Assembly: GCF_008386565.1 (NCBI RefSeq)
Contig: NZ_VUKA01000002.1
Span: forward strand, 124,001-188,000
From: Teichococcus oryzae
Lineage (GTDB): Bacteria > Pseudomonadota > Alphaproteobacteria > Acetobacterales > Acetobacteraceae
Length of the DNA stretch: 64,000 nt
Reading direction: 5' to 3'
Below the pieces are notes generated by a model that was not told the origin of the DNA, did no database searches, and saw only the letters and a program-made list of their open reading frames with translations. Positions 1 through 9,052 of the stretch are shown one piece after another. Position 1 is the first letter of the stretch, and each line of letters opens with the position of its first letter. The translations under genes were made by a program, and so were the position numbers.

Positions 1-492
1 TCCTGGGTCCGCTGGCTCGGCACCGGCATCGGCTTCTCCGGGATGTTGCTGATCGTGCGGCCAGGTGCCAGTCCGGTCGGCCTTGGGATCGTGGCCGCGC
101 TGGGCGCCGCCGTGGCCTACTCGCTGTACCAGATCCTGATCCGCCGCCTGCGCGCCGTGGCCTCCAGCCTGGACACCGCCTTGCAGGTCGCGCTGGTCGG
201 CACCGTATTGCTGGCCGGACCGATGATGGTTTTCTGGCGATCCCTCAGCCTCGGGGCCCTCGCGATCATGGCGCTGTGCACCCTTATCCAGACGGCAGCC
301 TTGGCCAGCCTTGCGGCCGGGCTACGTCGTGGCGAAGCCTCGCAGCTGGCACCCTGGCAGTTCTCCGGCCTTCTGTGGGCCATGCTGATCGACGCGGTGA
401 TGTTCTCGCTGGTGCCGAGCGCCTACTCGATCCTCGGAGGCGTTCTGATCATTGGTGGCGGCGTTCTGGCGCAGCTTCGCTTCGGACGATGA
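1..492 (+). CDS. EamA/DMT-family transporter, C-terminal part
   Basis: The reading frame is open from the first base, so only the last 163 residues are visible and the start lies outside the window. The sequence is almost entirely hydrophobic, with four to five membrane segments separated by short polar loops, typical of the second EamA half of drug/metabolite transporters. An RGEAS motif sits in the loop before the final two helices, and the protein ends in a short basic tail. These are inner-membrane exporters or importers of small metabolites; the substrate cannot be read from the fragment. No co-directional neighbour is closely linked, since the next start is about 430 bases away. Confidence 0.85.
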   Translation, partial: SWVRWLGTGIGFSGMLLIVRPGASPVGLGIVAALGAAVAYSLYQILIRRLRAVASSLDTALQVALVGTVLLAGPMMVFWRSLSLGALAIMALCTLIQTAALASLAAGLRRGEASQLAPWQFSGLLWAMLIDAVMFSLVPSAYSILGGVLIIGGGVLAQLRFGR

Positions 493-776
493 GCGGACAC
501 AGTGGCGAAGCACAACCGGTGCATCCGGCGATCGCTCAACCAAGCTGAGATGCTTCATCGAGCGGTGCCCGGCCAGGCCACTTTTCGTTGGCCCTGACTC
601 TGCGGCCCAGAAGCAGTCAAAAGCGACTTCCGGATTGCAGGAAGCTGCTGAACGATCTGGATGGCTGATATGGGCGCCGAGCGGCAGCCGGAATGCAGCG
701 CCTTCCATGTCCGCTTCCCACCCTGAACAGACCCGCCAACCGGGTCCGCTGCATGCCGGCACCCCCGGACGGGTTC

Positions 777-797
777 CCAAAGGCCTCAGGCCTTTGG
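777..797. repeat. Perfect 9-bp inverted repeat, REP-like
   Basis: CCAAAGGCC and GGCCTTTGG flank a 3-base TCA spacer, giving a perfect stem about 130 bases upstream of the amidohydrolase start. It has no T-run, so a classical terminator is unlikely. It could be a dispersed intergenic repeat; I found no second copy in this window. Confidence 0.5.
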
Positions 798-911
798 CAG
801 GGAGGGTCCTGAAGGGGCGGGGCCTCTCCCCGGCAGGCCTGGACCGCGCTCTGGGGAGCTGCGCTCTTGACGCTGCCCCGGCCCTGCCGAAGGCTCCATT
901 CCAGGCCCGAC

Positions 912-917
912 GGAGGA
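912..917 (+). promoter_or_regulatory. Strong Shine-Dalgarno that fixes a TTG start
   Basis: GGAGGA lies 8 bases before an in-frame TTG at 926, exactly where homology to amidohydrolases begins. No ATG in the frame has comparable support. Confidence 0.75.
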
Positions 918-925
918 ACGATCCC

Positions 926-2362
926 TTGCCGCAACGCACGCTGATCCGCGCATCCCACATCATCGGCTTCCAGAATGGCGGGCACCGCCACCTTCGGGAT
1001 GGCGTGGTGGTGATCGAGGACAACAAGATCCTGCATGTCGGCCGCGATTTCGAAGGCACGGTGGATGCCACCATCGACGCCACGAACAAGGTGGTCACGC
1101 CGGGCTTCATCAACACCCACGCCCACCTGTCCGAGAGCCCGCTGGACAAGAGCTTCGTGGAGGATCGCGGGCCGCGGCAATTCTATCTGTCCGGCCTGTT
1201 CGAGTTCCTGTCCGCCCGGGATGGCGCCATCACCGAGGAAACCCGCCGCGCCTGCATCGCCTATTCCATGCCGGAGCTGCTGCGCACCGGCACCACCACC
1301 ATCATGGAGATCGGCTGGCATGGGGACGTGGTGGCCGAGCATGCGGCGCGCTGCGGCCTCCGCGCCTATATCGGCCAGGGCTACCGCTCCGGACGCTGGT
1401 TCACCGACAATGGCCGCACCGTGGATTACGAATGGTCGGAAGATGACGGCGTCGGCGCCATGGATGCCGCCATCGACTTCATCGAGCGCGTGGACGGGCG
1501 GGAGAATGGCCGCATCAAGGGCTTCCTGACGCCGATGCAGGTGGACACCTGCTCGGAAGCGCTGCTGCGCCGCTCGGCCGAGGCGGCGAAGGCCATGAAG
1601 GTGCCGCTGGCGCTGCATGTTTCCCAGTCGGTGCCGGAATTCCAGGAGATGGCGCGGCGCCATGGCTGCACCCCGATCGAATGGCTGCAGAAGATCGGCT
1701 TCCTGTCGGAGCGCTGCATCCTCGGCCATTGCATCATCCCGGGCGAAAGCTCCTGGGCCAATTACCACGCCGACGACATCGGCATCCTGGCCGACAGCGG
1801 CGCCAATGTGGCCCACGCGGTGTGGGTGTTCGCCCGGCGCGGCATCGCCATGGAAAGCTTCGCCCGGTATCAGGCGCGCGGGGTGAACATGACGCTCGCC
1901 ACCGACACCTGCCCGCAAAGCATGATCGAGGCGATGCGCTGGACCTCGGTGGTGTCCAAGATCCAGGACCGGCGGACGCAGGTGGCCACGGCGGCGGATA
2001 TGTTCAACGCCGCCACGCTGAACGGCGCGCGGGCGCTGGGGCGCGACGACCTCGGCCGCATCGCGCCGGGGGCCAAGGCGGACCTGCTGCTGTGGCGCAG
2101 CGACAGCCTGTTCATGACGCCGCTGCGCGACCCGATCCGCAACCTGGTGTTCTCAGCCGCCGCCGAGGACCTGGACATCTCCATCATCGATGGCCGCGTC
2201 GTCATGCAGGGTGGCGTGGTGCCGGGCTATGACCCGGTGGAGCTCGGCCGCGCCGTGCAGGAAGGGGCGCAGGCCATGTGGGACGGCATGCAGCGCCGCG
2301 ACTGGGCCGGGCGGGACATCGAGCAGCTTTCGCCTTCCTCCTTCCCGGCCTTCGCGGGCTAG
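926..2362 (+). CDS. Metal-dependent amidohydrolase (chlorohydrolase/deaminase type)
   Basis: This 478-aa cytosolic hydrolase belongs to the subtype III amidohydrolase group (AtzA/TrzN, guanine and 8-oxoguanine deaminases). These enzymes use one divalent metal to hydrolyse amino or chloro substituents on purine, pyrimidine or triazine rings. The N-terminal beta-sandwich strand pattern is followed by the metal motif THAHLSES (His65, His67). Further ligands are His in LHVSQS (about 231), His in GHCIIP (about 266) and Asp in LATDTC (about 325). Near the end, GAKADLLLW is the typical return to the sandwich domain. The TTG start is chosen from the strong GGAGGA site; an upstream extension is rejected on composition. 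The substrate is not predictable from sequence alone. Confidence 0.85.
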   Translation: MPQRTLIRASHIIGFQNGGHRHLRDGVVVIEDNKILHVGRDFEGTVDATIDATNKVVTPGFINTHAHLSESPLDKSFVEDRGPRQFYLSGLFEFLSARDGAITEETRRACIAYSMPELLRTGTTTIMEIGWHGDVVAEHAARCGLRAYIGQGYRSGRWFTDNGRTVDYEWSEDDGVGAMDAAIDFIERVDGRENGRIKGFLTPMQVDTCSEALLRRSAEAAKAMKVPLALHVSQSVPEFQEMARRHGCTPIEWLQKIGFLSERCILGHCIIPGESSWANYHADDIGILADSGANVAHAVWVFARRGIAMESFARYQARGVNMTLATDTCPQSMIEAMRWTSVVSKIQDRRTQVATAADMFNAATLNGARALGRDDLGRIAPGAKADLLLWRSDSLFMTPLRDPIRNLVFSAAAEDLDISIIDGRVVMQGGVVPGYDPVELGRAVQEGAQAMWDGMQRRDWAGRDIEQLSPSSFPAFAG

Positions 2363-2397
2363 GCCAGGGCGGCCGCCCTGGCCCAGCCCCGGCGGCT

Positions 2398-2763
2398 TCA
2401 GCGCGGCGTGGCGTTGAACTTGTCGAACAGGGCGTTGGCCGCGTTGACGCAGGCCTGCACCGGCTCCTTGTCGGAACAGCGGACCCGCACCTCCGTGTCG
2501 CCCCGCCGGAAGGTGAAGCTGGAGCCCAGCGGCGGGGCCGGCGGGCGGTGCCGGCCATGCATCATCCCGTGCATGCCGCGCATCCCGTCCCGCGGGCCGG
2601 CGCCATGCGGGGGGCCGTCCGGGCGCTCGCCGGGGCCGGGGCGGCCGGCTTCCGCGGCCGGCGGCGCGGGAGGGGGCGCAGTGGAGGGCGCCGGCTGTGC
2701 CGCAGCCAGCCCGGCAGCCCCCAGCCACGCGGCACCCACGCCCAGCATCAGCCATTTGCGCAT
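2398..2763 (-). CDS. Small secreted Pro/Gly-rich protein of unknown function
   Basis: This 121-aa protein starts at MRKWLM, preceded by an AAGGAT ribosome site. It has a clear signal peptide (basic n-region, hydrophobic core, AAAQ cleavage region near residue 22). A low-complexity linker rich in Pro, Gly, Met and His follows (residues 23-80). The compact C-terminal domain has two Cys and the motif RCSDKEPVQACVNAA, which may form a disulfide. I do not recognise the family and assign no function. It converges with the amidohydrolase and is divergent from catalase. The His/Met-rich stretch could bind metal, but that is speculation. Confidence 0.65.
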   Translation of the reverse strand: MRKWLMLGVGAAWLGAAGLAAAQPAPSTAPPPAPPAAEAGRPGPGERPDGPPHGAGPRDGMRGMHGMMHGRHRPPAPPLGSSFTFRRGDTEVRVRCSDKEPVQACVNAANALFDKFNATPR

Positions 2764-2980
2764 CGCTCGATCCTTATCCTGTTGCCCGGACGACCCCGGA
2801 ACCCCACACTTGTAGGGCGGCGGCGCATAACAGTGTCGCTCGCTCAGCAACCAAGTGTAGCGGGCCTGCTGGGTTTCACCGCCGTCCCTGCGCGGCGGTC
2901 TTCCGGGAAGAAGGGAACCGATCCCCCGCCCGGCTGTTCCACCCAGGAACCTCTACCGACACGAAAGGGACGTCACCAGA

Positions 2981-4576
2981 ATGGCAGAAGACCGCAAGGT
3001 GCTGACGACGCGGCAGGGCCACCCCGTCTACGACAACCAGAGCCTGCGCAGCGTCGGCGAGCGTGGCCCGGCCACGCTGGAAAACTACCAGTTCATCGAG
3101 AAGATCACGCATTTCGACCGCGAGCGCATCCCCGAGCGCGTGGTGCATGCCCGCGGCGCCGGCGCGCATGGCTATTTCGAGGCCTATGGCAAGATCGGCG
3201 ACCAGCCCGCCAGCAAGTACACCAAGGCCCGCGTGCTGACCGAGACGGGGGTGAAGACGCCGCTTTTCGTGCGCTTCTCCACCGTGATCGGCTCCAAGGA
3301 CAGCCCCGAAACGGCGCGCGACCCGCGCGGCTTCGCGGTGAAGTTCAAGACGGTGGACGGCAACTGGGATCTGGTGGGCAACAACCTGCGGATCTTCTTC
3401 ATCCGCGACGCCATCAAGTTCCCGGACATGATCCACGCCTTCAAGCCGGACCCGGTGACCAACCGGCAGGAGGCCTGGCGCTTCTACGACTTCGTGGCGC
3501 ATCACCCCGAGGCGCTGCACATGGTGACCTGGGTGAAAAGTCCCTGGGGCATCCCCGCCAGCTACCGGCACATGGAAGGCTCCTCCGTCAACACCTACAA
3601 GCTGGTGAACGCGGAGGGCGTGGCGCATCTGGCGAAGTTCAGCTGGGTGCCGAAGCAGGGCGTGAAGAACCTCACCAGCCAGCAGGCGGCCGAGATCCAG
3701 GCCAAGGACACCGGCCACGCCACGCGCGACCTGTATGACGCGATCGAGCGCGGCGAATATCCGGAATGGGAATTCTGCGTGCAGCTCATGTCGGACGATC
3801 CGCATGACGAGCTGGATTTCGACCCGCTGGACGACACCAAGCGCTGGCCGGAAGACAAGTTCCCGCTGCTGCCCGTGGGCCGCATGGTGCTGAACCGCGC
3901 GCCGGACGATTTCTTCGCCGAGGTCGAGCAATCCGCCTTCGGCACCGGCGTTCTGGTGGACGGCATCGACTTCTCGGACGACAAGATGCTGCAGGGCCGG
4001 ACCCTGTCCTATTCGGATACGCAGCGCTACCGCGTCGGCGCCAACTACCTGCAGCTGCCGATCAATGCGCCACAGGAAAAGGCCCGCGCTCACACCAACC
4101 AGCGGGATGGCGTGATGGCCTACCATGTGGATCGTGGTGGGCAGAACAAGCACGTCAACTACGAGCCCAGCATGATGGGCGGGCTGCAGGAAGCGCCGCG
4201 CCCGGCCAAGGAATACCACCAGTGGGTGGAAGGCCATCTCGGCCGCTACCAGACCGCCCGCACCCAGGACGACTACAAGCAGGCCGGCGACCGCTACCGC
4301 TCCTTCGAGGACTGGGAGCGGGACGATCTGATCGCCAACATGGTGGCCGACATGAAGGAATGCCCGGAGCCGATCGCGCTGCGCATGATCTGGCACTGGT
4401 GGCATTGCGACGAGGATTATGGCCGCCGCGTCGCGGAAGGGGCGGGCATCGACCTGCAAAAGGCCCTGGCCCTGCCGCCGCTGCCCAACCGCCCGGCGCC
4501 GGGCGAGAAGCTGCAGGGGCCGACCTATACCAGCGGCAAGAAGGAAGAGGCGTCGCACAGCCAAGCGGCCAACTGA
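2981..4576 (+). CDS. katA: Monofunctional heme catalase
   Basis: This 531-aa cytosolic enzyme decomposes hydrogen peroxide to water and oxygen. It shows the catalytic His56 in [12 protein letters not shown], the VGNN asparagine region near residue 133, and the proximal heme tyrosine in the [12 protein letters not shown] stretch near 347. The family-typical QLPIN follows. Length fits the small-subunit catalases with a roughly 20-residue polar C-terminal tail. An AAAGGGA ribosome site precedes the ATG. It stands alone with hairpins downstream, so it is probably monocistronic. The upstream 217 bases presumably hold its promoter; I could not identify an OxyR site by eye. Confidence 0.95.
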   Translation: MAEDRKVLTTRQGHPVYDNQSLRSVGERGPATLENYQFIEKITHFDRERIPERVVHARGAGAHGYFEAYGKIGDQPASKYTKARVLTETGVKTPLFVRFSTVIGSKDSPETARDPRGFAVKFKTVDGNWDLVGNNLRIFFIRDAIKFPDMIHAFKPDPVTNRQEAWRFYDFVAHHPEALHMVTWVKSPWGIPASYRHMEGSSVNTYKLVNAEGVAHLAKFSWVPKQGVKNLTSQQAAEIQAKDTGHATRDLYDAIERGEYPEWEFCVQLMSDDPHDELDFDPLDDTKRWPEDKFPLLPVGRMVLNRAPDDFFAEVEQSAFGTGVLVDGIDFSDDKMLQGRTLSYSDTQRYRVGANYLQLPINAPQEKARAHTNQRDGVMAYHVDRGGQNKHVNYEPSMMGGLQEAPRPAKEYHQWVEGHLGRYQTARTQDDYKQAGDRYRSFEDWERDDLIANMVADMKECPEPIALRMIWHWWHCDEDYGRRVAEGAGIDLQKALALPPLPNRPAPGEKLQGPTYTSGKKEEASHSQAAN

Positions 4577-4583
4577 ATGCGCG

Positions 4584-4643
4584 GGAGGGGCGATGCCCCT
4601 CCAGCAGGGTCAGGGGGGCGGCATTCCCGGCGGAATGCCGCCC
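4584..4643. terminator. Two hairpins between convergent catalase and FNR genes
   Basis: The first hairpin pairs GGAGGGGC with GCCCCTCC (4584-4602, 3-base loop). The second pairs GGGCGGCATTCC with GGAATGCCGCCC (4616-4643, 4-base loop). They sit between two converging stop codons and probably end transcription in both directions, although only a weak pyrimidine-rich run (TCTCCTATTTC) follows on the plus side. Confidence 0.65.
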
Positions 4644-4647
4644 TCTC

Positions 4648-5454
4648 CTATTTCTCGACGAAGGCCTTTTCGATCACGTAGTGGCCGGGGCGGCTGTTGG
4701 CGCCTTCCTCGAAGCCCATGCCTTCCAGCAGGCCCTTGGTCTCGACCAGCATTTCCGGGCTGCCGCACAGCATGACGCGGTCCTCCGCCGGGCTGAAGGC
4801 GGGCAGGCCGAGATCGCTGAACAGCTTGCCGGAGCGGATCAGGTCGGTGACGCGGCCCTGGTTGCGGAACGGCTCCCGCGTCACGGTGGGATAGTAGAGC
4901 AGCTTGCCGCCAACCAGCTCGCCCAACGCCTCGTCCTGCGGCAGCGCCTCGATCATGTCGGCATAGGCCAGCTCCGCCACCTGCCGCACGCCATGCAGCA
5001 GCACCACCCGCTCGAACCGGTCATACACCTCCGGTTCCCGGATCAGCGACAGGAAGGGCGCGAGGCCCGTGCCGGTGCCGTAGAGCCACAGCGTCCGCCC
5101 CGGCAGCAGCGCGTCCATCACCAGCGTGCCGACCGGCTTGCGGCCGATCAGGATCTCGTCCCCGGCGCGGACATGCTGCAGCCGGCTGGTCAGCGGGCCG
5201 TCCTGCACCTTGATCGACAGGAATTCCAGCCCCTCGTCCCAGGGCGGGGAGGCCACGGAATAGGCGCGCACCAGCGGCTTGCCTTCCACCATCAGCCCCA
5301 GCATCACGAACTGCCCGGCCGTGAAGCGGAGCGTCGGGCTGCGGGTGCAGCGGAAGGAAAACAGGCGGTCCGTCCAATGATGCACCTGCTCCACCGTTTC
5401 GGTGGAATAGGCCGGGTGGGCGGATTTCCAGGCGGGTCGGGTTTCGGCGTTCAT
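4648..5454 (-). CDS. fpr: Ferredoxin--NADP+ reductase
   Basis: This 268-aa FAD enzyme transfers electrons between NADPH and ferredoxin or flavodoxin in the cytosol, supporting Fe-S repair, oxidative-stress defence and biosynthesis. The FAD-binding motif RAYSVASPP lies near residue 64 and the NADP-binding GTGTGLAPFLSL near 127. The CGSPEM motif and the C-terminal VIEKAFVEK are typical of bacterial subclass FNRs. Its convergent position beside catalase is consistent with an oxidative-stress context, but no shared regulatory site is visible. The gene is divergent from a GNAT acetyltransferase. Confidence 0.92.
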   Translation of the reverse strand: MNAETRPAWKSAHPAYSTETVEQVHHWTDRLFSFRCTRSPTLRFTAGQFVMLGLMVEGKPLVRAYSVASPPWDEGLEFLSIKVQDGPLTSRLQHVRAGDEILIGRKPVGTLVMDALLPGRTLWLYGTGTGLAPFLSLIREPEVYDRFERVVLLHGVRQVAELAYADMIEALPQDEALGELVGGKLLYYPTVTREPFRNQGRVTDLIRSGKLFSDLGLPAFSPAEDRVMLCGSPEMLVETKGLLEGMGFEEGANSRPGHYVIEKAFVEK

Positions 5455-5576
5455 CGGCGGAGAGATGGCCTTTCCAGGGCGCCGGGCAAGTCACGGAGGC
5501 CCCAGGGGCGACATCCGGGGACGGGACCATGACACGGCTTGCATGCGGCCGCGGTTGCGGTGAGCCTTCGCCTATC

Positions 5577-6293
5577 ATGAGCAAGCCGTCCGACGCCACA
5601 CCCCAACCCGCATCCCTGCCCCCCCCGCCCGTCGGGCCGGAGGTCGATCCGACGCCGCGGCCGCTGCCGGCGCGGGTGCCGCATCGCGGCGCCTCGGTGA
5701 CGCTGGAGCCGCTCGGCATCCGCCATGCGGAGGAGCTGTGGGAGGCGGTGCAGGGCGCCGGGGACAGCTGGGCCTATATGGGCTACGGCCCCTTCCCGGA
5801 TGCCGTCAGCTTCCGCCGCTTCCTGGGCGGTTTCGCCACCACACACGACCCGATCGCCTGGGCCGTGCGCCCGCACATCTCCGGCCGCGCGCTGGGCTGG
5901 CTGACGCTGATGGAGATCCAGCCCGCCAACGCCGCGATCGAGCTGGGCAACATCTGGTTCTCCCCCCGCATGCAGCGCTCGCGCGCCGCCACCGAGGCGA
6001 TGTTCCTGCTGATGCGGCATGCCATGGACGATCTCGGCTACCGGCGCCTGGTGTGGAAGTGCAACGCGCTGAACGCGCCTTCCCGCCGCGCCGCCGCCCG
6101 CCTCGGCTTCACCTTCGAGGGGGAGCACCGCGCGCATATGGTGGTGAAGGGGCGGCGGCGCGACACCGTCTGGTTCTCGATCCTGGAGGATGAATGGCCG
6201 GCGCGGCGCGATGCCATCGCCGCCTGGCTGGCGGAGAAGAATTTCGACCATCTGGGGCGCGCGCGCGCCAGCCTCGGCGCGCGGCCCGCGTAA
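5577..6293 (+). CDS. GNAT-family N-acetyltransferase (RimJ/RimL-like)
   Basis: This 238-aa protein has a Pro-rich first 35 residues, then a complete GNAT fold beginning at RGASVTLEPLG. The NIWFSPRMQRS and RLVWKCNALNAPSRRAA segments match the acetyl-CoA-binding core of RimJ/RimL and YjdJ-like enzymes, with a GFTFEG strand after it. Such enzymes transfer acetyl groups from acetyl-CoA to amino groups; the target is unknown. I chose the ATG at 5577 over that at 5529 because the intervening 16 codons have unusually low GC at third positions. The ribosome site is weak for either start. Confidence 0.8.
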   Translation: MSKPSDATPQPASLPPPPVGPEVDPTPRPLPARVPHRGASVTLEPLGIRHAEELWEAVQGAGDSWAYMGYGPFPDAVSFRRFLGGFATTHDPIAWAVRPHISGRALGWLTLMEIQPANAAIELGNIWFSPRMQRSRAATEAMFLLMRHAMDDLGYRRLVWKCNALNAPSRRAAARLGFTFEGEHRAHMVVKGRRRDTVWFSILEDEWPARRDAIAAWLAEKNFDHLGRARASLGARPA

Positions 6294-6401
6294 CCCGGTC
6301 CGGGGCTCGGTCGTTGTTGAGCCGGAGCTTTTCGCACCGGCGCCCGCTCCCGCCCCGCGCCCCAGGCCGCCGCGCCCCAAGGAAAAACCCCAGGAACGTT
6401 C

Positions 6402-7427
6402 ATGCCCCCCTCCGAAAGGCTGCATCAGGTCCGCGAAACCATCCTCAAGGCCAAGGGCACCCTGCCGGAGCCGCCGCCCCCGGTCTCGGATGTGGGCCGC
6501 GGCGCGACGCATCCGGCGCAGATCCCGGCGCGCGGCTGGTGGAGCATCATCAAGCGGGCCTTCATCGAGGCCTATAACGACCGGGTGATGACCGAGGCCG
6601 CCGGCATCACCTTCTACGCGCTGTTGTCGATGTTTCCCGCCATCACGGCGCTGGTGTCGCTCTACGGCTATGTGGCCGACCCGCAGATCGTCGGGCAGCA
6701 CCTGCAGCTGCTCAGCGGCTTCGTGCCGGATAGTGGCGTGCGGCTGATCGACGAGCAGCTGACCCGCCTCACCACCGGCGAGAAAAGCGCGCTGGGCTTC
6801 GGCGCCGTCACCGGCCTGCTGGTGGCGCTGTGGTCCGCCAACCAGGGCACCAAGGCGATGTTTGACGCGCTGAACATCGTCTACGAGGAAAAGGAGAAGC
6901 GCTCCTTCCTCAAGCTGACGGTGGTGACCCTCAGCTTCACCCTGGGGGCGCTGGTGTTCATGATGCTGGCCCTGGCGGCCGTGGTGGTGCTGCCGGTCGC
7001 GCTGACCTTCGTGGGGCTGGGCGGCTCCACCGAGCTGATGCTGCGCCTGGCGCGCTGGCCGCTGCTGCTGGCCATCATCACCGGGCTGCTGGCGGTGCTG
7101 TACCGCTATGGCCCCAGCCGGGAACGGGCCCGCTGGCGCTGGGTCAGCTGGGGCGGCATGGTCGCGGCGGTGCTGTGGGTGCTGATCTCGGCCGGCTTCT
7201 CGATCTATGTCAGCCGGTTCAGCAATTACGACGCGACCTATGGCTCGCTCGGCGCGGTGATCGGCTTCATGACCTGGATCTGGCTGTCCTCCATGGTGGT
7301 GCTGCTGGGTGCCGAGCTGAACGCCGAGATGGAACACCAGACGAGGCGCGACAGCACCACCGGCCCCGAGCTGGAGCTGGGCCAGCGCGGCGCCCGCATG
7401 GCGGACACGGTGGCGCGCGCCCCCTGA
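6402..7427 (+). CDS. YihY/virulence-factor BrkB-family membrane protein
   Basis: This 341-aa inner-membrane protein has a polar N-terminus of about 45 residues, then the family hallmark AAGITFYALLSMFPAITALVSLYG, shown here only as the region near residues 66-90. About six hydrophobic segments follow, with conserved positions near GASWA-like and TYGSLGAVIGFMTWIWLS stretches. The function of the family is unsettled; it was once mis-annotated as ribonuclease BN. An AGGAA ribosome site lies 6 bases before the ATG. The hydrophilic C-terminal 35 residues are probably cytoplasmic. Confidence 0.88.
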   Translation: MPPSERLHQVRETILKAKGTLPEPPPPVSDVGRGATHPAQIPARGWWSIIKRAFIEAYNDRVMTEAAGITFYALLSMFPAITALVSLYGYVADPQIVGQHLQLLSGFVPDSGVRLIDEQLTRLTTGEKSALGFGAVTGLLVALWSANQGTKAMFDALNIVYEEKEKRSFLKLTVVTLSFTLGALVFMMLALAAVVVLPVALTFVGLGGSTELMLRLARWPLLLAIITGLLAVLYRYGPSRERARWRWVSWGGMVAAVLWVLISAGFSIYVSRFSNYDATYGSLGAVIGFMTWIWLSSMVVLLGAELNAEMEHQTRRDSTTGPELELGQRGARMADTVARAP

Positions 7428-7527
7428 CGCGGTTTCGTCATCCGGCCGTCAAGCGGCGGCAACACAGGCCCCGTATCAGCGCAGCCCATCGCATCCGCCC
7501 CGGACGGGGCGCACGGAGAGATGGATC

Positions 7528-8946
7528 ATGCGCACCCTGTTGCTGGCCGCCACCGCCCTGATCGGGCTGGGCGGCGCCGCCCTGGCCCAGACAGCCCCGG
7601 CCCAAGGCCAGGCCGGTTCCGACCGCAAGGTCGAGGCCCGGCTGGCCGGCCACGCCATCCTGCCCGCCTTCACCATGGCCCTGCCGCCGGCCGACGCGCC
7701 GCGCGATGCGCTGGTGTCGGGCAAGTTCACCGCCGCCGCGCGCCAGGACCGCCCGGGCGCCCTGCCCGGCACCACCGGCCCTGCGCCGTCCGGCCGCCCG
7801 ACCGGCATCTCCCTGCCCTTCATCGGCCAGCCGGTGCAGGGCTTTTCCGGCATCAAGCCGGTGGCCAGCGATCCGGGCGCCTATTGGGTGCTGACGGACA
7901 ATGGCTTCGGCAACAAGCGCAACAGCGGCGACGCCCTGCTGATGTTCCACAAGGTCCGTCCCGATTTCCGCGCCGGGCAGGCGGGCGGCCAGGTGGCGGT
8001 GGAACGCACCGTCTTCCTGTCCGACCCGGACCGGCGCGTGCCCTTCCGCATCGCCCATGAGGGCACCGCCGAGCGCTACCTGACCGGCGCCGATTTCGAC
8101 CCGGAAAGCATCGAGCCCATCCCCGATGGCTCCGGCTTCTGGATCGGCGAGGAATTCGGCCCCTTCCTGATCCGCGTCGATGCCGGGGGGCGCGTGCGGC
8201 AGGTGGTGGAAACCCGGCTTGATGGCCAGGTGCTGCGCGGCCCGGACCATCCGGCGGTTTCCGTGGGCGCCACGCCGGCCGCCGGGGCCGATTTCCGCGT
8301 CCGCCGCTCCGGCGGCTATGAGGGCATGGCCATGCTGCCCGACGGCTCCCGCCTTTGGGCGCTGCTGGAGCAGCCGCTGTTCCAGCCGAACAGCGACCAG
8401 GCCGAGGGCGGCTTCCTGCGGATGATGGAGTTTGACACGGCGAAGGGCGACTGGACCGGCCGCTCCCTGAAGCTGCGGCTGGAGCCCGGTGCCACCGCCA
8501 TCGGCGATTTCAACATGATCGACGAGCGCCGCGCCCTGGTGATCGAGCGGGACAATGGCGAAGGCGACGCTTCCCTTGCCTGCGCCGACGGGCGGAACCC
8601 GCCCGGCTGCTTCCCCGCCCCGGCCAGGGTCAAGCGCGTCTCGCTGGTGGATCTCGGCGCCGCGGATGCGGAGGGCTTCGTGCGGAAGCTCGCCCATATC
8701 GACCTGCTGGACATCCGCGACCCGGAAGGATTGTCGCGGCAGAGCGGCGACCGCGCCGCCTCCGTGCCGAGGGACCGCTTCAGCTTCCCCTTCTTCACCA
8801 TCGAGGACGTGGCGATGGTGGATGCGGAGCACATCATTGTCGGCAATGACAACAACCTGCCCTTCAGCGCCGGCCGCCACCTCGCCCGCGCCGATGACAA
8901 TGAGATGATCCTGCTGCACGTGCCGGACCTGCTGCGCGCGCGTTGA
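7528..8946 (+). CDS. Secreted esterase-like phytase-family protein
   Basis: This 472-aa exported protein has a signal peptide (MRTLLLAATALIGLGGAALA) cleaved near residue 21. The mature part resembles the phytase-like domain (PF13449 type). Characteristic stretches include the WVLTDNGFGNK region, FDPESIEPIPDGSGFWIGEE near residues 190-210, GYEGMAMLPDG near 265 and DNNLPFSAGR near the end. The fold is expected to be a beta-propeller acting in the periplasm on an ester or phosphoester; the true substrate is unknown. A GGAGAG ribosome site lies upstream. The gene ends 91 bases before the GTG that opens the next reading frame. Confidence 0.85.
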   Translation: MRTLLLAATALIGLGGAALAQTAPAQGQAGSDRKVEARLAGHAILPAFTMALPPADAPRDALVSGKFTAAARQDRPGALPGTTGPAPSGRPTGISLPFIGQPVQGFSGIKPVASDPGAYWVLTDNGFGNKRNSGDALLMFHKVRPDFRAGQAGGQVAVERTVFLSDPDRRVPFRIAHEGTAERYLTGADFDPESIEPIPDGSGFWIGEEFGPFLIRVDAGGRVRQVVETRLDGQVLRGPDHPAVSVGATPAAGADFRVRRSGGYEGMAMLPDGSRLWALLEQPLFQPNSDQAEGGFLRMMEFDTAKGDWTGRSLKLRLEPGATAIGDFNMIDERRALVIERDNGEGDASLACADGRNPPGCFPAPARVKRVSLVDLGAADAEGFVRKLAHIDLLDIRDPEGLSRQSGDRAASVPRDRFSFPFFTIEDVAMVDAEHIIVGNDNNLPFSAGRHLARADDNEMILLHVPDLLRAR

Positions 8947-9052
8947 TCCCGCCACCCGCGCCCCTGCCCGCCCGGGGCGCGGCCCTTGACCGCTTGCCGT
9001 CCGCCGCCGCCCACCCTACCCCTAGGGGAAGACCCTGGTGGAGACTGACTGC

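Larger units (their letters stand above)
493..925. other. 433-base intergenic region without a convincing gene
   Basis: The plus-strand frame of the amidohydrolase stays open upstream to about 452, but its composition there is unlike the downstream protein and no ribosome site precedes an earlier start. I read it as non-coding. It contains a perfect 9-bp inverted repeat at 777-797 and further GC-rich inverted sequence at about 815-835. No tRNA or obvious promoter is visible. Confidence 0.6.

Noticed and set aside
452-925. N-terminal extension of the amidohydrolase by about 158 residues
   Set aside because: The extension has no family similarity and no ribosome site, and contains inverted repeats. 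The TTG at 926 has a strong GGAGGA.
5529-5576. Earlier start of the first GNAT gene
   Set aside because: The 16 extra codons have low third-position GC, unlike the coding sequence after 5577.
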